A stretch of DNA of 64,000 nucleotides from Larix kaempferi (taxonomy: Eukaryota > Streptophyta > Pinopsida > Pinales > Pinaceae). The DNA lies in the NCBI GenBank assembly GCA_027924585.1, contig BSBM01000753.1, forward strand, positions 26,726,001-26,790,000, given 5' to 3'. The notes beneath the pieces are model-generated. The model ran no database searches. It had not been told where the DNA came from and worked only from the letters and a program-made list of their open reading frames with translations. This document shows positions 1 through 10,299 of this stretch, in pieces. How positions within the stretch are numbered: the first letter of the stretch is position 1; each line of letters opens with the position of its first letter. The position numbers were made by a program, and so were the translations under genes.

Positions 1-570
1 TTTCATCTATGTATTTCATATATATTTATTGTACCCTTATAAGAGATGTGTTATTCCTCTATAAGGAAGTGTCGTCATGTGGATTGACAAGTGTCGCAAG
101 TGTGTGTACTTGCCGATGGGTTATTAGACCACCATGTGTGGGGTCGGCCCTGAAATATATATTATATTGTGGATGTATCTAGATAGACAAGTCGGCCCCA
201 TAGTGTAATTGGGCAAACAGGTTAACTATAAATAGAGATCAGGAGATCTCTATTTGATTCATTCGGAAAGTTATATCTCTCTCACTCATAAAGTGGTGCA
301 CTAGTGAGGAGGAGGATCATCTGCTACTAGGAGACTATCTCAAGTGTATTTTGGTTGTACTTTGGTTGAGCCATTGCTCTCTCTATCTCTGAGGAAGTTG
401 TGGGGTTTTTCACCTTAGGGTTTTACCCACGGAAACTCTGTGTCTCGTATGCTTTTGATTCTTGTGATGCTTGTCATGCTTATTGTGATTGTTATGCATT
501 GATATACTATATATGTTATTCTCTCAGTAAAGATCCAAGAGTATTGTGAATTAATGCTCAAAATTTAACA
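1..570 (+). repeat. 5' LTR of Copia-1 (partial at window edge)
   Basis: This stretch matches 6492-7061 with no net indel (constant offset 6491) and about 14 differences by eye. It ends in ...atttaaca directly before a primer-binding site. The full LTR is 599 bp. It contains a TATA box and a short hairpin at 225-255. The family is shared with the LTR at 58466-59060. Confidence 0.95.
225..255 (+). promoter_or_regulatory. LTR TATA box and adjoining stem-loop
   Basis: An actataaataga TATA box overlaps a perfect 11-bp inverted repeat (230-240 and 245-255) with a 4-base loop, close to where transcription should start. The 3' LTR has lost the TATA core (gtaaaaata) and has mismatches in the stem. 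The related LTR at 58466 keeps both TATA and stem with different bases in the stem. A role in transcription start or in the RNA R region is inference. Confidence 0.6.
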
Positions 571-582
571 TGGTATCAGAGC
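571..582 (+). other. Primer-binding site (initiator tRNA-Met)
   Basis: The sequence tggtatcagagc follows the 5' LTR directly. It is the standard plant Copia primer site complementary to the 3' end of initiator tRNA-Met. Confidence 0.92.
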
Positions 583-1143
583 TAACCTGAGAAGAAGACA
601 TTTTGCAGTGACGGAAACTTGAGTTTCTTGTTTATTGGGTTTCTCTCCACATTTTTTGGAAAAGCAGTATAGTAGATTGACTCTACTCATCAAGGAGAAT
701 CTATCTGTCCAATCAGAATTCAATTCTGAGCATTTTCAGATTTGGCCCTAAAAATTAGGGTTTCCACAAAAATAGGAATTTATGAAATCTGAAGACATAG
801 CTGGACGCTCCTTGCAAAAATCAAAGTTTAGAGATTTGGATCGAGATTTTTGGCTGGGTAGATCTCCGGGAAACTCAAACCGTAATTCAGGGCTCTCCCT
901 AGTGAACCTGGGAGGACAAAAAGGAAAATCTGAAGGGTAAAGCTTTGCTGATCTCAATTTCTGAATACACTAGGCTGATCAGCTCATCAAGGCGCATCTT
1001 TCTATCCTTTCAGAAATTTGAAATTCACATTTTGAATTTTTAGGGTTTTTCCGACAAACCCTAATCCGGGACCAAATCCAGTTTTCAGCATTTCAAGTGG
1101 TAAGACCTAAATCTTTTCTATTTCATTTGAAGTACTCTTTAAA
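583..1143 (+). other. Copia-1 untranslated leader
   Basis: About 560 bases lie between the primer-binding site and the first plausible gag ATG. I see no open frame that looks coding; the minus-strand open stretch at 748-957 has no recognisable content. The leader contains two agggtttttcc/agggtttcc-like stretches and nothing else of note. Confidence 0.7.
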
Positions 1144-1996
1144 ATGTCTCACCACACCAAGCTTGAAGATAAGCTTGAAGGGGCTGATAAAGTATAGGAT
1201 TGGGTTAATCCTGGAAGAGAATGAGTTGGACTCATATATAAAAGAAGACATCCCTATCCCAGAGGATGAAGAGGCTAAGGTTTTGCATAAGAAGAACTTG
1301 GTCAAGGCAAAGAGAATCATTGCTGATTCTATCAAAGACCATCTCATACCCCATGTGTCTTCTCTAAAGACACCCAAGGCTATGTTTGAATCCTTGACCA
1401 AGCTATTTGAAGGAAAGAACATAAATCGGAAGATGACCCTGTGGAATCAATTGAAAGGGGTCAAGATGTTGAATGGAGAAACCATTCAATCCTATTTATC
1501 CAAGGTCTCTTAGATCAAGGAACAACTTGAAGATGTAGATGAACTGGTGGAGAATGGTGAAATTGTTATGACTACTTTGAATGGCCTACGTAGGTCATGG
1601 GACTCTTTTATCCAGGGGATCTGTGCCAGAAAGAAGTTAATCTCCTTCAGCAGATTATGGGAGGAATGTTCTCAAGAAGAAGCAAGGCTTGTGGCAAGAG
1701 AATAGAAGATGGGAAATGAAGATCAAGCTCTCACATCTCACACTAAGAAGGGCAAGTTCAAGAGGGAGCCATCCCATCACAAGAAGAAATATTCTCATCA
1801 TTTTCACAAAGACAAGAAAGATCTAAGGTGTTTCACTTGTAATGAGAAGGGTCACTTTGCTTCAGAATGTCCCAAGAACAAAAGGGACAAACACAACAAC
1901 AACAACTCCAGCAAGAAGAAGAAGGGTAACAAAAGAAGGTACCATGCTCATGCTACCGAAGATGATGAACCTCCAAAGAAGAAGGTTAGGGAATAA
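1144..1996 (+). pseudogene. Copia-1 gag (broken)
   Basis: Gag forms the capsid-like particle of Copia elements. The likely start is ATG 1144-1146 (MSHHTKLEDKLEGADK). Near 1187 the reading shifts into the frame of KYRIGLILEEN, because a few codons are missing between the two. The frame then runs through the UBN2-like gag core (IIADSIKDHLIPHV, FEGKNINRKMTLWNQLKG) with stops TAG 1511, TAG 1703 and TAA 1994. A CCHC zinc knuckle (CFTCNEKGHFASEC) lies near 1830-1870 and is followed by a Lys/Asn-rich tail. The open frame begins at a GTG at 1097, but GTG is not a plausible plant start. Confidence 0.85.
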
Positions 1997-3454
1997 AGTG
2001 ATGATAGTAATGATGACTCATCAAGTGAAGAAGAGTATGTTCTAATCTCTGCTCTCACAGGTACTATCTCCCATGGTTGTAATGATTGGTTAATTGACAG
2101 TGGGGCTTCCAAACACATGGCTGGGCTTAATGAATCCTTTGTGAATCTATCTGAACATGAATCACCCCATAAGGTGAAACTTGGGGATGATTATCAATAC
2201 CCAATCAAAGGAAGTGGTGAAGCCTCCTACAACCTAGATTCCGAAAAATATTTGAAGATGAAAGAAGTCCGTTATGTACTTGGGCTCAAGAAGAACTTAC
2301 TCTCCATCTCTGCATTGGATGCAAAAGGTATGAGGGTTGCATTTGTGGATGGCCAAGTCCTAATGTGGCCAAAGGGAAAGACCATAGATGATGTAGTAGT
2401 GATTGGAGAGCAAGAGGGAGGTTTGTATAAATTAAAAGGACAATCTGAACATGCCATGGTGCATGAATCCATGGAGCCAAGTGAACTTTGGCATAGAATA
2501 CTTGCTCATATGCACTATAGGGCACTTCCAATTGCAAGCAAGGCTGTAGAGGGTCTTCTTGAAATCAAGACCAAACATGAAGGTGTTTGCAAAGGATGTG
2601 CAAAAGGTAAGAATATTAAGAAGGCTTTCCCAAGCAGTGAAAGCAAGGCAAAAGATATCCTGGAAATCATCCACTCAGATGTATGTGCTCCTATGTCATC
2701 CAGTTCTCTAAGTGGGTATGTTTACTATGTCTCATTTATTGATGACTTCTCTAGGAAGACTTGAGTATACTTCTTGAAGAATAAAGATGAGGTGTTTGAT
2801 AAGTTCAAGGAATTCAAAACCTTGATGGAGAATCAAACTGACAAGAAGATCAAAACATTCAGATCCGACAATGGTGGAGAATTCACCTCAGGTGACTTCA
2901 AGAAGCTTTGTAGTGATTCAGGAATTAAGAGGGAGTTGACTGCTCCTTATAATCCTCAATAGAATGGAGTTGCAGAAAGGAAGAATAAAACAATCATGGA
3001 AGCAACAAGGGCAATGCTGCATGACCAGGATCTACCTATGCATCTATGGGAAGAAGCAGCTAGAACAGCTGTATATGTGCAGAACAGAACACCCCACAAG
3101 ATATTGGACAACAAAACACCAGAAGAGGTCTTTTCTGGTAAGAAACCTGAAGTCAGCCATCTCAGAATATTTGGTTGTCCAGTATACACTCATGTCCCAA
3201 AGGAAAAGAGGACTAAACTAGATCCTTCAGGAAAGAAGGGCATCTTTGTGGGTTACAGTGAAAGCTCGAAGGCTTACAGAATATACTTTCCAGGGTTCAA
3301 GAAGATTGATGTCAGCAAGGATGAATATAGGTTCAAGGACAGGTCATCCAGGAAGCAAAGATCAAGAGGGAGCACACTCCAGCAGCTCCTGCAAGGATGC
3401 ATATTTTCAGAGGGAGTTGACCATCTTCCTACATTCCACAATAGAAAGGTGTAG
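1997..3454 (+). pseudogene. Copia-1 protease and integrase (broken)
   Basis: The frame continues from gag. The protease active site is DWLIDSGASKHM near 2090-2120. A GAG-pre-integrase region follows with ELWHRILAHMHY and CKGCAKGK, the HHCC zinc site. The integrase core shows the first Asp in SFIDDFSRKT, the second in RSDNGGEF and the Glu in NGVAERKN, so the DDE triad is present. Stops are TGA 2762 (Trp codon in kin), TAG 2960 (Gln in the PQQNGVAE-type motif) and TAG 3452. The downstream GCPVYTHVPKEKRTKLDPSGKKGIFVGY-type segment is the usual Copia linker. Confidence 0.9.
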
Positions 3455-4090
3455 GAGAAGCTACTTCAGTAGCTCCTTCCAGGAAGCAAAGACTCAGAGG
3501 GAGTCCACCCAACAAACAAACAAAGATAAGTATTTCAATTATCATTTCTTGCCTATTTTATTTGTTTAAATAATATTATGCTTATGTTCCTAGACTTAGG
3601 AGATGTATTGTGCATATTAGAATGATTGCATTAATGAATAGTATACTACTAATATGCATGTGATGGGTAAGTGGCCTATGGCACTGTACAACATTCCAGT
3701 GCTACTTATCTAGAATGAAACCTCTTTGCTGACATGTTGGGAGTAGTGCAAACTCTTAACAATGTTTTGGTAGAGACTGGAAGACATCTAGAAAGTTGTG
3801 GAACATGGATAAATGTTGTATTGAAGCATTGGCTAAGATAATTGCATGACTACATGACATATTTCTTTATGTGTAAAGAATTTGTTCTGAAAATTATGAG
3901 ATTTTTCTAATCATGTAATTTAACTTGTTTTGTAGGAAAGACCGTATATCTTCACCTACAAAAGAAGGACTACAACATTTGTTCCAGCAACAAAGATATT
4001 TATTGAAGATATTGAAGTTCCTAGGATCTGGGATGAAGAAATGGAATGCCATGATCCGTCAATCATGAAGAAGATGTTTGGGATGCAGTC
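3455..4090 (+). other. Non-coding stretch replacing the RT N-terminus; candidate intron
   Basis: The region between integrase and the RT remnant is AT-rich with stops in all frames. It begins after a short repeat of the tccaggaagcaaag motif (3347 and 3478). A plausible intron runs 3526-3935. Its donor reads aaag|ataagt, which fits a GTAAGT site with a G-to-A change, and its acceptor is ttgttttgtag|gaaag after a T-rich tract. An alternative is plain insertion or decay. Confidence 0.4.
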
Positions 4091-5089
4091 CCAAGACCTG
4101 ACAGGGAGTCACATGTGTGCAGATTGAAGAAAGCCTTGTATGGCTTGTAGCAAGCTCCTAGAACTTGGTGTGATACAAAGAGGAAGCTCGCTACTGGGTT
4201 CTATATGAAAGATTTGGGAATGATGCATTATTTCCTAGGTATGGAGGTGTGGCAGAATTCAGGTGGGATCTTCCTTGGTCAAGGGAAGTACATAGTAGAT
4301 ATCCTGAAGAGATTTGGGATGATGGATTGCAAGGCCATGGCCACACCCATGGCATCGAATCTAAAGCTTCTATGTAATGCTTCATCTGAGCCGGTTGATG
4401 TCTCTAAGTATCATTAGATGATTGGGTCCTTGATATACCTGACAAACACAAGACCAGATATTTGCTTTGCTATGAACACATTGAGCCAGTTCCTGATGGA
4501 TCCGAGGAGTGTTCACCTGGTTGCTGTAAAGCATGTTCTGAGGTACCTGAAGGGTACAATGGATTATGGGCTCAAGTATGAAGCGAATCAAAATTTTAAC
4601 CTGCAGGGTTATGTTGATTCAGATTGGGCTAGCAATGTTGTAGATAGGAAGAGCACATCTGGGTGCTGCTTCAGTATGGGATCAGGTGTGATCTCTTGGT
4701 TTAGCAGGAAGCAGTCCTGCGTAGCACTGAGTACAGCTGAGGCAGAGTATGTTGCAGCCTGCTCAGGTAGTTGTGAGGTAGTATGGCTACGGAAGCTACT
4801 ATCTGAGTTATTTGATCTCCCCTTGGATGCTACTGGTATCTTTTGTGATAAACAGAGTTGTGTAAAGCTATCCGAGAACCCAGTGTTTCATGATAGGTCG
4901 AAACACATAGAGATCAAATATCACTATATCAGGGATATGGTGCAGAGAGGAGCCGTGAAGCTCCTGTATGTTGCGACGGACGAGCAGATTGCAGATGTGC
5001 TGACGAAGCCACTAGCTAGGGTGAAGTTCGAGTACTTCAGGGAGAGGCTTGGTGTTCTTCAGATCGACGACACTTCGAGGAAGAAGTGA
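4091..5089 (+). pseudogene. Copia-1 RT remnant and RNase H (RT catalytic core deleted)
   Basis: About 4093-4170 encodes SHVCRLKKALYGL(stop)QAPRTW, the start of RT palm. At about 4170 it jumps to KRKLATGFYMKDLGMMHYFLGMEVW. The stretch that should carry the YVDD active site is missing while the frame is kept. Downstream are the RT thumb and connection (IGSLIYLTNTRPDICFAM) and RNase H (YVDSDWASNVVDRKSTSG, ALSTAEAEYVA, DKQSC, SKHIEIKYHYIRD), ending in ADVLTKPL. Stops in frame are TAG 4148 and TAG 4415. The frame ends at TGA 5087. Confidence 0.88.
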
Positions 5090-6462
5090 TGGACACATTT
5101 GCTAAAGCCATTCCAAGCATGTTGGAAGGAGGATCCTTCACATGGTTGTGGATGTAAGCACTGGATGATGAGTATTAGGATGATGCTCCAGTTACTGCTC
5201 TATATATGCATCATGTTGGATGTTGGATATGATCAGTTGGATCATTTATATTTGTATGTATGTACGCATCGTGTTGATGTTGGATATGATCAGTTGGATC
5301 ATTTATGTATGTATGCATCATGTTGGATGATGGATATGATCAGTTGGATCATTTGTATGTATTTTGTACATGCATCATGTTGGATGCTTGGACCATGTAT
5401 CTGTATATGTATCAGGTGGATACATTGTATGATCAGGTAGATCATGTATGATGATATGTATCAGGTAGATACTTGGTATGCATCAGGTGGATGCATTGTA
5501 TGATCAGGATGATCATGATGATGAGCTTCAGGATGTTGCTCCAGATGATATGTACCAAGATGGTACAGTGATGATGATCAGTATGATCATGGGCATCAGG
5601 ATGATGCCTCATGCGATGATGATCCGTTGGATCATGAGTATCAGGTTGATACTTGGAGGTCAGAGATGATATGTGGTAGGTTGTGCAAATAGCATGTAAT
5701 CAGTCATGGGAGATCTTGCCGGTCGTGCTGTGGCACATAAATGTTCCTGGGGTACTCTTTCCAGTATTTCTATGTAGTACGTAATCAGTCCTTAGATATC
5801 TGATAGGTTGAGCTGTGTGCTCGTAATCAGTCTTGGGATGAGGTATTACTACGGAGACATGTAATCAGTCCTGGAGCTCCGAGAGGTTGAGCTGTGTGCT
5901 CGTAATTAGTCCTGGGATGCTCTTTAGAGATCTTTCCGGTCGTGCTGCGGCACATAAATGTTCCTAGGATGCTCTTTTAAGTTTTTGTCTATCCACATGT
6001 AATCAATCCTAGAGATATGAGAGGTTGAGCTATGTGCTCGTAATAAGTCCTGGGATGCTCTTTAGAGATCTTTCCGATCGTGCTGCGGCACATAAATGTT
6101 CCTGGGATGCTCTTTAAAGGTATTGTGGAGGAGATGCATGTAATCAGTCCTGGGAGATCTTTCTGGTCGTGCTTAGGCACATAAATGTTCCTGGGATACT
6201 CTTTCCGGTATTGCATCCGCACATCAAATTAGACCTGAGAGGCCACCTCTATCATACCATTCGCACAGATGATGAAGATCTACAGGTGGTGGGCTTACAT
6301 CCAGTATGAAAAAGGACTGGCTCTGTAGAACTTCCTATGATGAGTAGAGTCAGAGATTGGTTGAGATAGAAGCAGCAGTGACGACGATGATGATGATGAT
6401 CCTAAGAAGAAGACTTGTCTAGCAGAACTGTGTCGAGAAATACCTTCCTAGTTAAGAGGGAG
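5090..6462 (+). repeat. Copia-1 3' untranslated region made of tandem repeats, ending in a polypurine tract
   Basis: Two repeat blocks fill this region. Block one (about 5200-5660) repeats gttggatatgatcagttgga at 5219, 5280 and 5329 with gcatcatgttggatg between copies, then decays into gatgatcagg-type repeats. Block two (about 5690-6235) alternates ggcacataaatgttcctggg (four copies, near 5730, 5950, 6086 and 6177) with gaggttgagctgtgtgctcg units (near 5806, 5882 and 6022). The polypurine tract aagagggag (6454-6462) directly precedes the 3' LTR. Open stretches on both strands are by-products of the repeats. Confidence 0.8.
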
Positions 6463-7061
6463 TGTTGATGTATATGTAACTTCAGAATGTATTTCATCTA
6501 TGTATTTCATATATATTTATTGTACCCTTATAAGAGATGTGTTATTCCTCTATAAGGAAGTGTCGTCATGTGGATTGACAAGTGTCGCAAGTGTGTGTAC
6601 TTGCCGATGGGTTATTAGACCACCATGTGTGGGGTCGGCCTTGAAATATATATTATATTGTGGATGTATCTAGATAGACAAGTCGGCCCCATAGTTTAAC
6701 TGGGAAAATAGGTTAAGTAAAAATAGAGATAAGGAGATCTCTACTTGATTCATTTGGAAAGTTATATCTCTCTCACTCAGAAAGTGGTGCATTAGTGAGG
6801 AGGAGGATCATCTGCTACTAGGAGACTATCTCAAGTGTATTTTGGTTGTACTTTGGTTGAGCCATTGCTCTCTCTATCTCTGAGGAAGTTGTGGGGTTTT
6901 TCACCTTAGGGTTTTCCCCACGGAAACTCTGTGTCTCTTATGCTTTTGATTCTTGTGATGCTTGTCATGCTTATTGTGATTGTTATGCATTGATATACTA
7001 TATATGTTATTCTCTCAGTAAAGATCCAAGAGTATTGTGAATTAATGCTCAAAATTTAACA
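6463..7061 (+). repeat. 3' LTR of Copia-1
   Basis: This is a 599-bp LTR with TGTTGATG...TTTAACA ends. It starts right after a polypurine tract and matches 1-570. Its TATA box is degraded compared with the 5' copy. Confidence 0.95.
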
Positions 7062-7890
7062 ACAATGGATGGCCAAAGGTGAATTATCTGGTTTTGCATT
7101 TTTCATTATAAACCTCTCCAAGACCTTGTGTATGTACTCACTCTGAGATAATGTCAATTTGCGATTTTTCATGTCTCTTGTTATTCTCATACAAAGGATT
7201 TTCTTTGCAACACCCAAATCCTTCATCGCAAATGAATTAGCTAACTTCCTTTTGAGCACATTTATATCCTTCACATTAGACCCTACAAAAATCATGTCAT
7301 CCACATACAATAACAAGATAATATATCTTCCATTATCTAGCCTCTTGAAATAAACACAGTGGTCAGAATGACATCTACTATAACCTTCTTCTGTCATAAA
7401 TGTGCCAAATTTCAGATACCACTTCCTTAGAGCTTGCTTTAGACCATACAATTTCTTCTTCAAACTGCATACCAAATTCTCCTTCTCTTTGACCTCATAC
7501 CCCTATGGATACTACATATAAATCTCTTCCTCCAAGTCCCCATGGAGAAAGGTTGTTTTCACATCTAATTGTTCAAGATGCAAATCTTCTACTGCCACTA
7601 GAATTAAAATAGTTCTAATTGAAACCATTTTAACAACAAGATAAAATATTTCATCAGAATATTTACCTTTCTTCTGTGCAAACCCCTTTACAACAAGTCT
7701 AGCCTTGTACCGCTTATTTCCTCCATCTTCCTCCTTCAACCTGTAAACCCATTTATTCTACAATGCTCTTTTACCAGCAAGAAACTGAACCAAATCTCAA
7801 GTTTGATTTCTTACCAATGAGTCCATCTCCTCATTCATTCATTGTTCCCACTTCTATTTAGTTTGCACTTGCATTGCTTCTTCATAACAT
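7062..7890 (-). pseudogene. Copia-2 reverse transcriptase (interrupted)
   Basis: The minus-strand translation gives EEMDSLVRNQTWDLVQ, NKWVYRLKEEDGG, KARLVVKGFAQKKG, LEQLDVKTTFLHGDLEEEIYM, then KKLYGLKQALRKWYLKF. The catalytic YVDDMIFVGSN is intact. The pieces at 7739-7512 and 7475-7062 share one frame. Reading stays open to the junction at 7062, where NAKPDNSPLAIH is cut by Copia-1. The open frame up to the break suggests the break is an insertion into a fairly young copy. Confidence 0.88.
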
Positions 7891-8299
7891 TTTGGTTCAC
7901 CAGAATCAATCATCAATAAATAATACAGTGAAGGAGAGAATTGTTCAGGGGGTCTACTTAACCTGGTAGATCTTCTAACACTTGCAAGAGTTTGAGGTAC
8001 CTACTGCTGTTCTTGATTTTACGACACCTTTGGAACTTCATTTTCTTTGATTTCATCAAGCATTGCGTACTTTGCGCTTTCCTTTTCTTGTTTCTTTCCC
8101 TGCAATTGATCTTTATACGTGACCTTTTCATTGAATACCACATATCTACTCCTAATGTTTTTTTGTTTTTTTTCATAATCCCATAAGCGATAACGAAAAT
8201 AATCAACCCCGTATCCAATAAAGATACATTTCTTGGATTTAGCCTCAAGCTTTGTTCTATTTTTTTTATCAATATGGACAAATTATTAACAACCAAAAT
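7891..8299 (-). pseudogene. Copia-2 integrase-RT linker (frameshifted)
   Basis: Fragments in shifting frames read RSTRLSRPPEQFSPSLYYLL and IRSRYVVFNEKVTYKDQLQ, the usual linker between Copia integrase and RT. At least two frameshifts separate the integrase frame from the RT frame. The longest open stretch (7958-8296) is mostly out of the original frame. Confidence 0.7.
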
Positions 8300-9105
8300 T
8301 TCTCAGAAAAGAGTAGTTTAATTTTTACCTGTCCATGCCTCCTCTCGAATACCACCATCCAAAGCACTTGAAGGCCCTATGTTTATTAAGTAAACACAGT
8401 ATCTACAACATATTTCCAAAACTGTAAGGGCAACCCTGCATGCAATGTCATACACCTTTCATGCTCCATGATTGTTATGTTCATCCTTTTTGACACACCA
8501 TTTTCTTGTGGTGTTCCTGGGACTGTCTTCTCTCTACGAATCCCATGGTATGAACAATAACTATCAAAATCCTTTCCGTAGTATTCACCTCCATTATCTG
8601 ATCTGAGATACTTCAACCTTTTTCATGTCTCATTCTCAACCAAAGCTTTCCATTTCTTAAAAGTAGCAAACACATCAGATTTATGTCTAATACAATAAAC
8701 CCAAGTTTTTCTAGTTTCATCATCAATAAAAGTAACATAATAATAAGATCCACCAAGAGATTGTACCTGAGACGCTCCCCATACAATTGTATGTACAAGC
8801 TCTAAATTTTCACTCTTCTTCTGTTTCCCAACCCTGAGAAATATGACTCTCTTATGTTTTCCATAAACACAGTTCTCACAGAATTCCAAACTTATCTGCT
8901 TCAGATCTGACAGCAACTTCCTTGAGTGGAGAATCTGCATCCCCTTATCACTCATGTGGAAAATCCTATGATGCCACAATGTTGTATTTGTTCTTATGGA
9001 AGCTAAAGAGATAGAACAGTCATTATTATGTGGACATAAATACAACGTACCTATCCTATCTCATTTTGCTATCACCATTGATCCTTTAGTGATATTCCAC
9101 CATGT
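8300..9105 (-). pseudogene. Copia-2 integrase, catalytic Glu replaced by Lys
   Basis: The HHCC zinc site is visible in TTLWHHRIFHMSDKGM and CENCVYGKH. The core has the first Asp in VTFIDDETRKTW and the second in LRSDNGGEYYGKDF. The third catalytic position, exactly 35 residues further, is Lys in QENGVSKRMN (codon AAA, bases 8488-8490) instead of Glu. A single G-to-A change explains it. Frame is shared with gag and protease. Confidence 0.88.
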
Positions 9106-9440
9106 TTAGCCAAATGTAGATAAACAACCACCATCTCCCAACTTCCCTGTTGAGATCATATTTCTTTTCATAGCAGGAATATTCCATACATCTTTTAGTA
9201 GCCATTCACCCTTCTTTAACTTTATCTGTACCTTACCCATTCCAACAATTTTACATTGTTCATCATCACCCAATAAAACATGTCCAAAATCGCTTGGAAC
9301 ATAATCATGAAAGAATTTCCTATGGGGTGTAGCATGACATGAAGCCCCTGAATCTACTACCCAGTAATCACTAGTATTATCTAATTCAAGAATCAAAACA
9401 TCTTCTAACACATCATCTGCTACATTTTCTTCCTGAGTAG
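9106..9440 (-). pseudogene. Copia-2 protease
   Basis: The active-site motif DYWVVDSGASCHAT is intact. It is followed by LGDDEQCKIVGMGKVQIKL and NMISTGKLGDGG, the typical downstream part of Copia protease. It lies in the same frame as gag and integrase, as expected for a single polyprotein. Confidence 0.88.
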
Positions 9441-10224
9441 TCTCTTGTTGTCCATATCCTTTCTTCTTTAGAGATCTGTAATATTTCTTCATATGTCCTT
9501 TCTTTCCATAGTTTCGACACTCTATCTTTCCAAATATGGGCTTGGATCTACCCTTCTTGGACTTGATGCGATTACCTGGGCTCTTTCCTCTCTCCCTTTG
9601 TCTTCCCCTGCTATCCATGGTCAATGCATTACCTGATGTTTCACCTGTGATTTTCCTTCGCATTTCCTTGTTCAAAATAACACCAACAACATCATCAAAT
9701 TTCAAAGTGTTTAAACCAGAGACAAAGTTACTTATAGCCATGACCAAGTCGTTCCAGCTAAGTTTTGATAATGAACACAAGATTAGAAGAGCCCTAACCT
9801 CATTATCAAATTTCAATTTTATAGAACTTGGCTAATTTGGAATCGTATTAAATTCATTTAAATGATCAGCAACAGATCCACCTTTTGACATATTCATATT
9901 AAATAAATGCTTCATTAGAAATACCTTGTTGGAGGCCGAGGGTTTTTCATACAACTTACCCAATCCGCTCATCAAACCCTCCATTTTCTTTTCTTTTGAA
10001 ATATTGAAATCCATCGACAAAGCCAAGCACAGTCGTATTGTTACCAATGCCTTTCTGTCAAGAACCTCCCATTCTTCATCCTTCATAGTCGCCGACTGTT
10101 TTGCTTTTCCTCCCAATGGTAGGAATATATCCTTTTGATATAGATAGTCCTCCATTTGCATCTTCCATAACTAGTAGTTTTGGTCGCTAAATTTCTCGAC
10201 CTTGAACTTTCCTTCTTCCTCCAT
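9441..10224 (-). pseudogene. Copia-2 gag with degraded zinc knuckle
   Basis: The likely start is the ATG whose complement is 10222-10224 (MEEEGKFKVEKFSDQNY), with a stop at 10171-10173 shortly after. Downstream LWKMQMEDYLYQKD, LCLALSMDFNIS and VADHLNEFNTI match the gag core of this Copia lineage. The zinc knuckle reads CRNYGKKGHMKKYYRS, with the second and fourth ligands Tyr instead of Cys, each a TGT-to-TAT change. One more stop lies near 9829-9831. Confidence 0.87.
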
Positions 10225-10284
10225 TGCTCCCACTTGAACCAAGAACCCTTCTTTCTTGCGAGTTTATATGCCAAATAAACCTTT

Positions 10285-10297
10285 GGATCTGATACCA
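10285..10297 (-). other. Copia-2 primer-binding site
   Basis: The minus strand reads tggtatcagatcc two bases from the LTR end, a close match to the initiator tRNA-Met site. Confidence 0.85.
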
Positions 10298-10299
10298 AT

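Larger units (their letters stand above)
1..7061 (+). mobile_element. Copia-1: LTR retrotransposon (Ty1/Copia), non-autonomous
   Basis: Two direct LTRs flank a gag-pol remnant in the Copia order gag, protease, integrase, RT, RNase H. Window position 1 aligns with 6492, so the 5' LTR lacks only its first 29 bases at the window edge. Gag downstream of an early frameshift, PR, IN and RNase H all lie in one reading frame broken by stop codons. Most of RT is deleted. The element ends inside the RT of the minus-strand Copia-2, whose frame is open up to base 7062, so Copia-1 probably inserted there. The base-pair repeat after the 3' LTR would be acaat (7062-7066); its partner lies outside the window. 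Confidence 0.93.

Noticed and set aside
571-582. tRNA gene at the Met-type sites
   Set aside because: Only the 12-base primer-binding sites match tRNA. There is no cloverleaf sequence here or at 45470 or 59061.
5099-5669. Open frames rich in Met, Ile and Asp after Copia-1 RNase H
   Set aside because: They follow low-complexity tgatgat/gatcagg repeats and have no protein-like composition.
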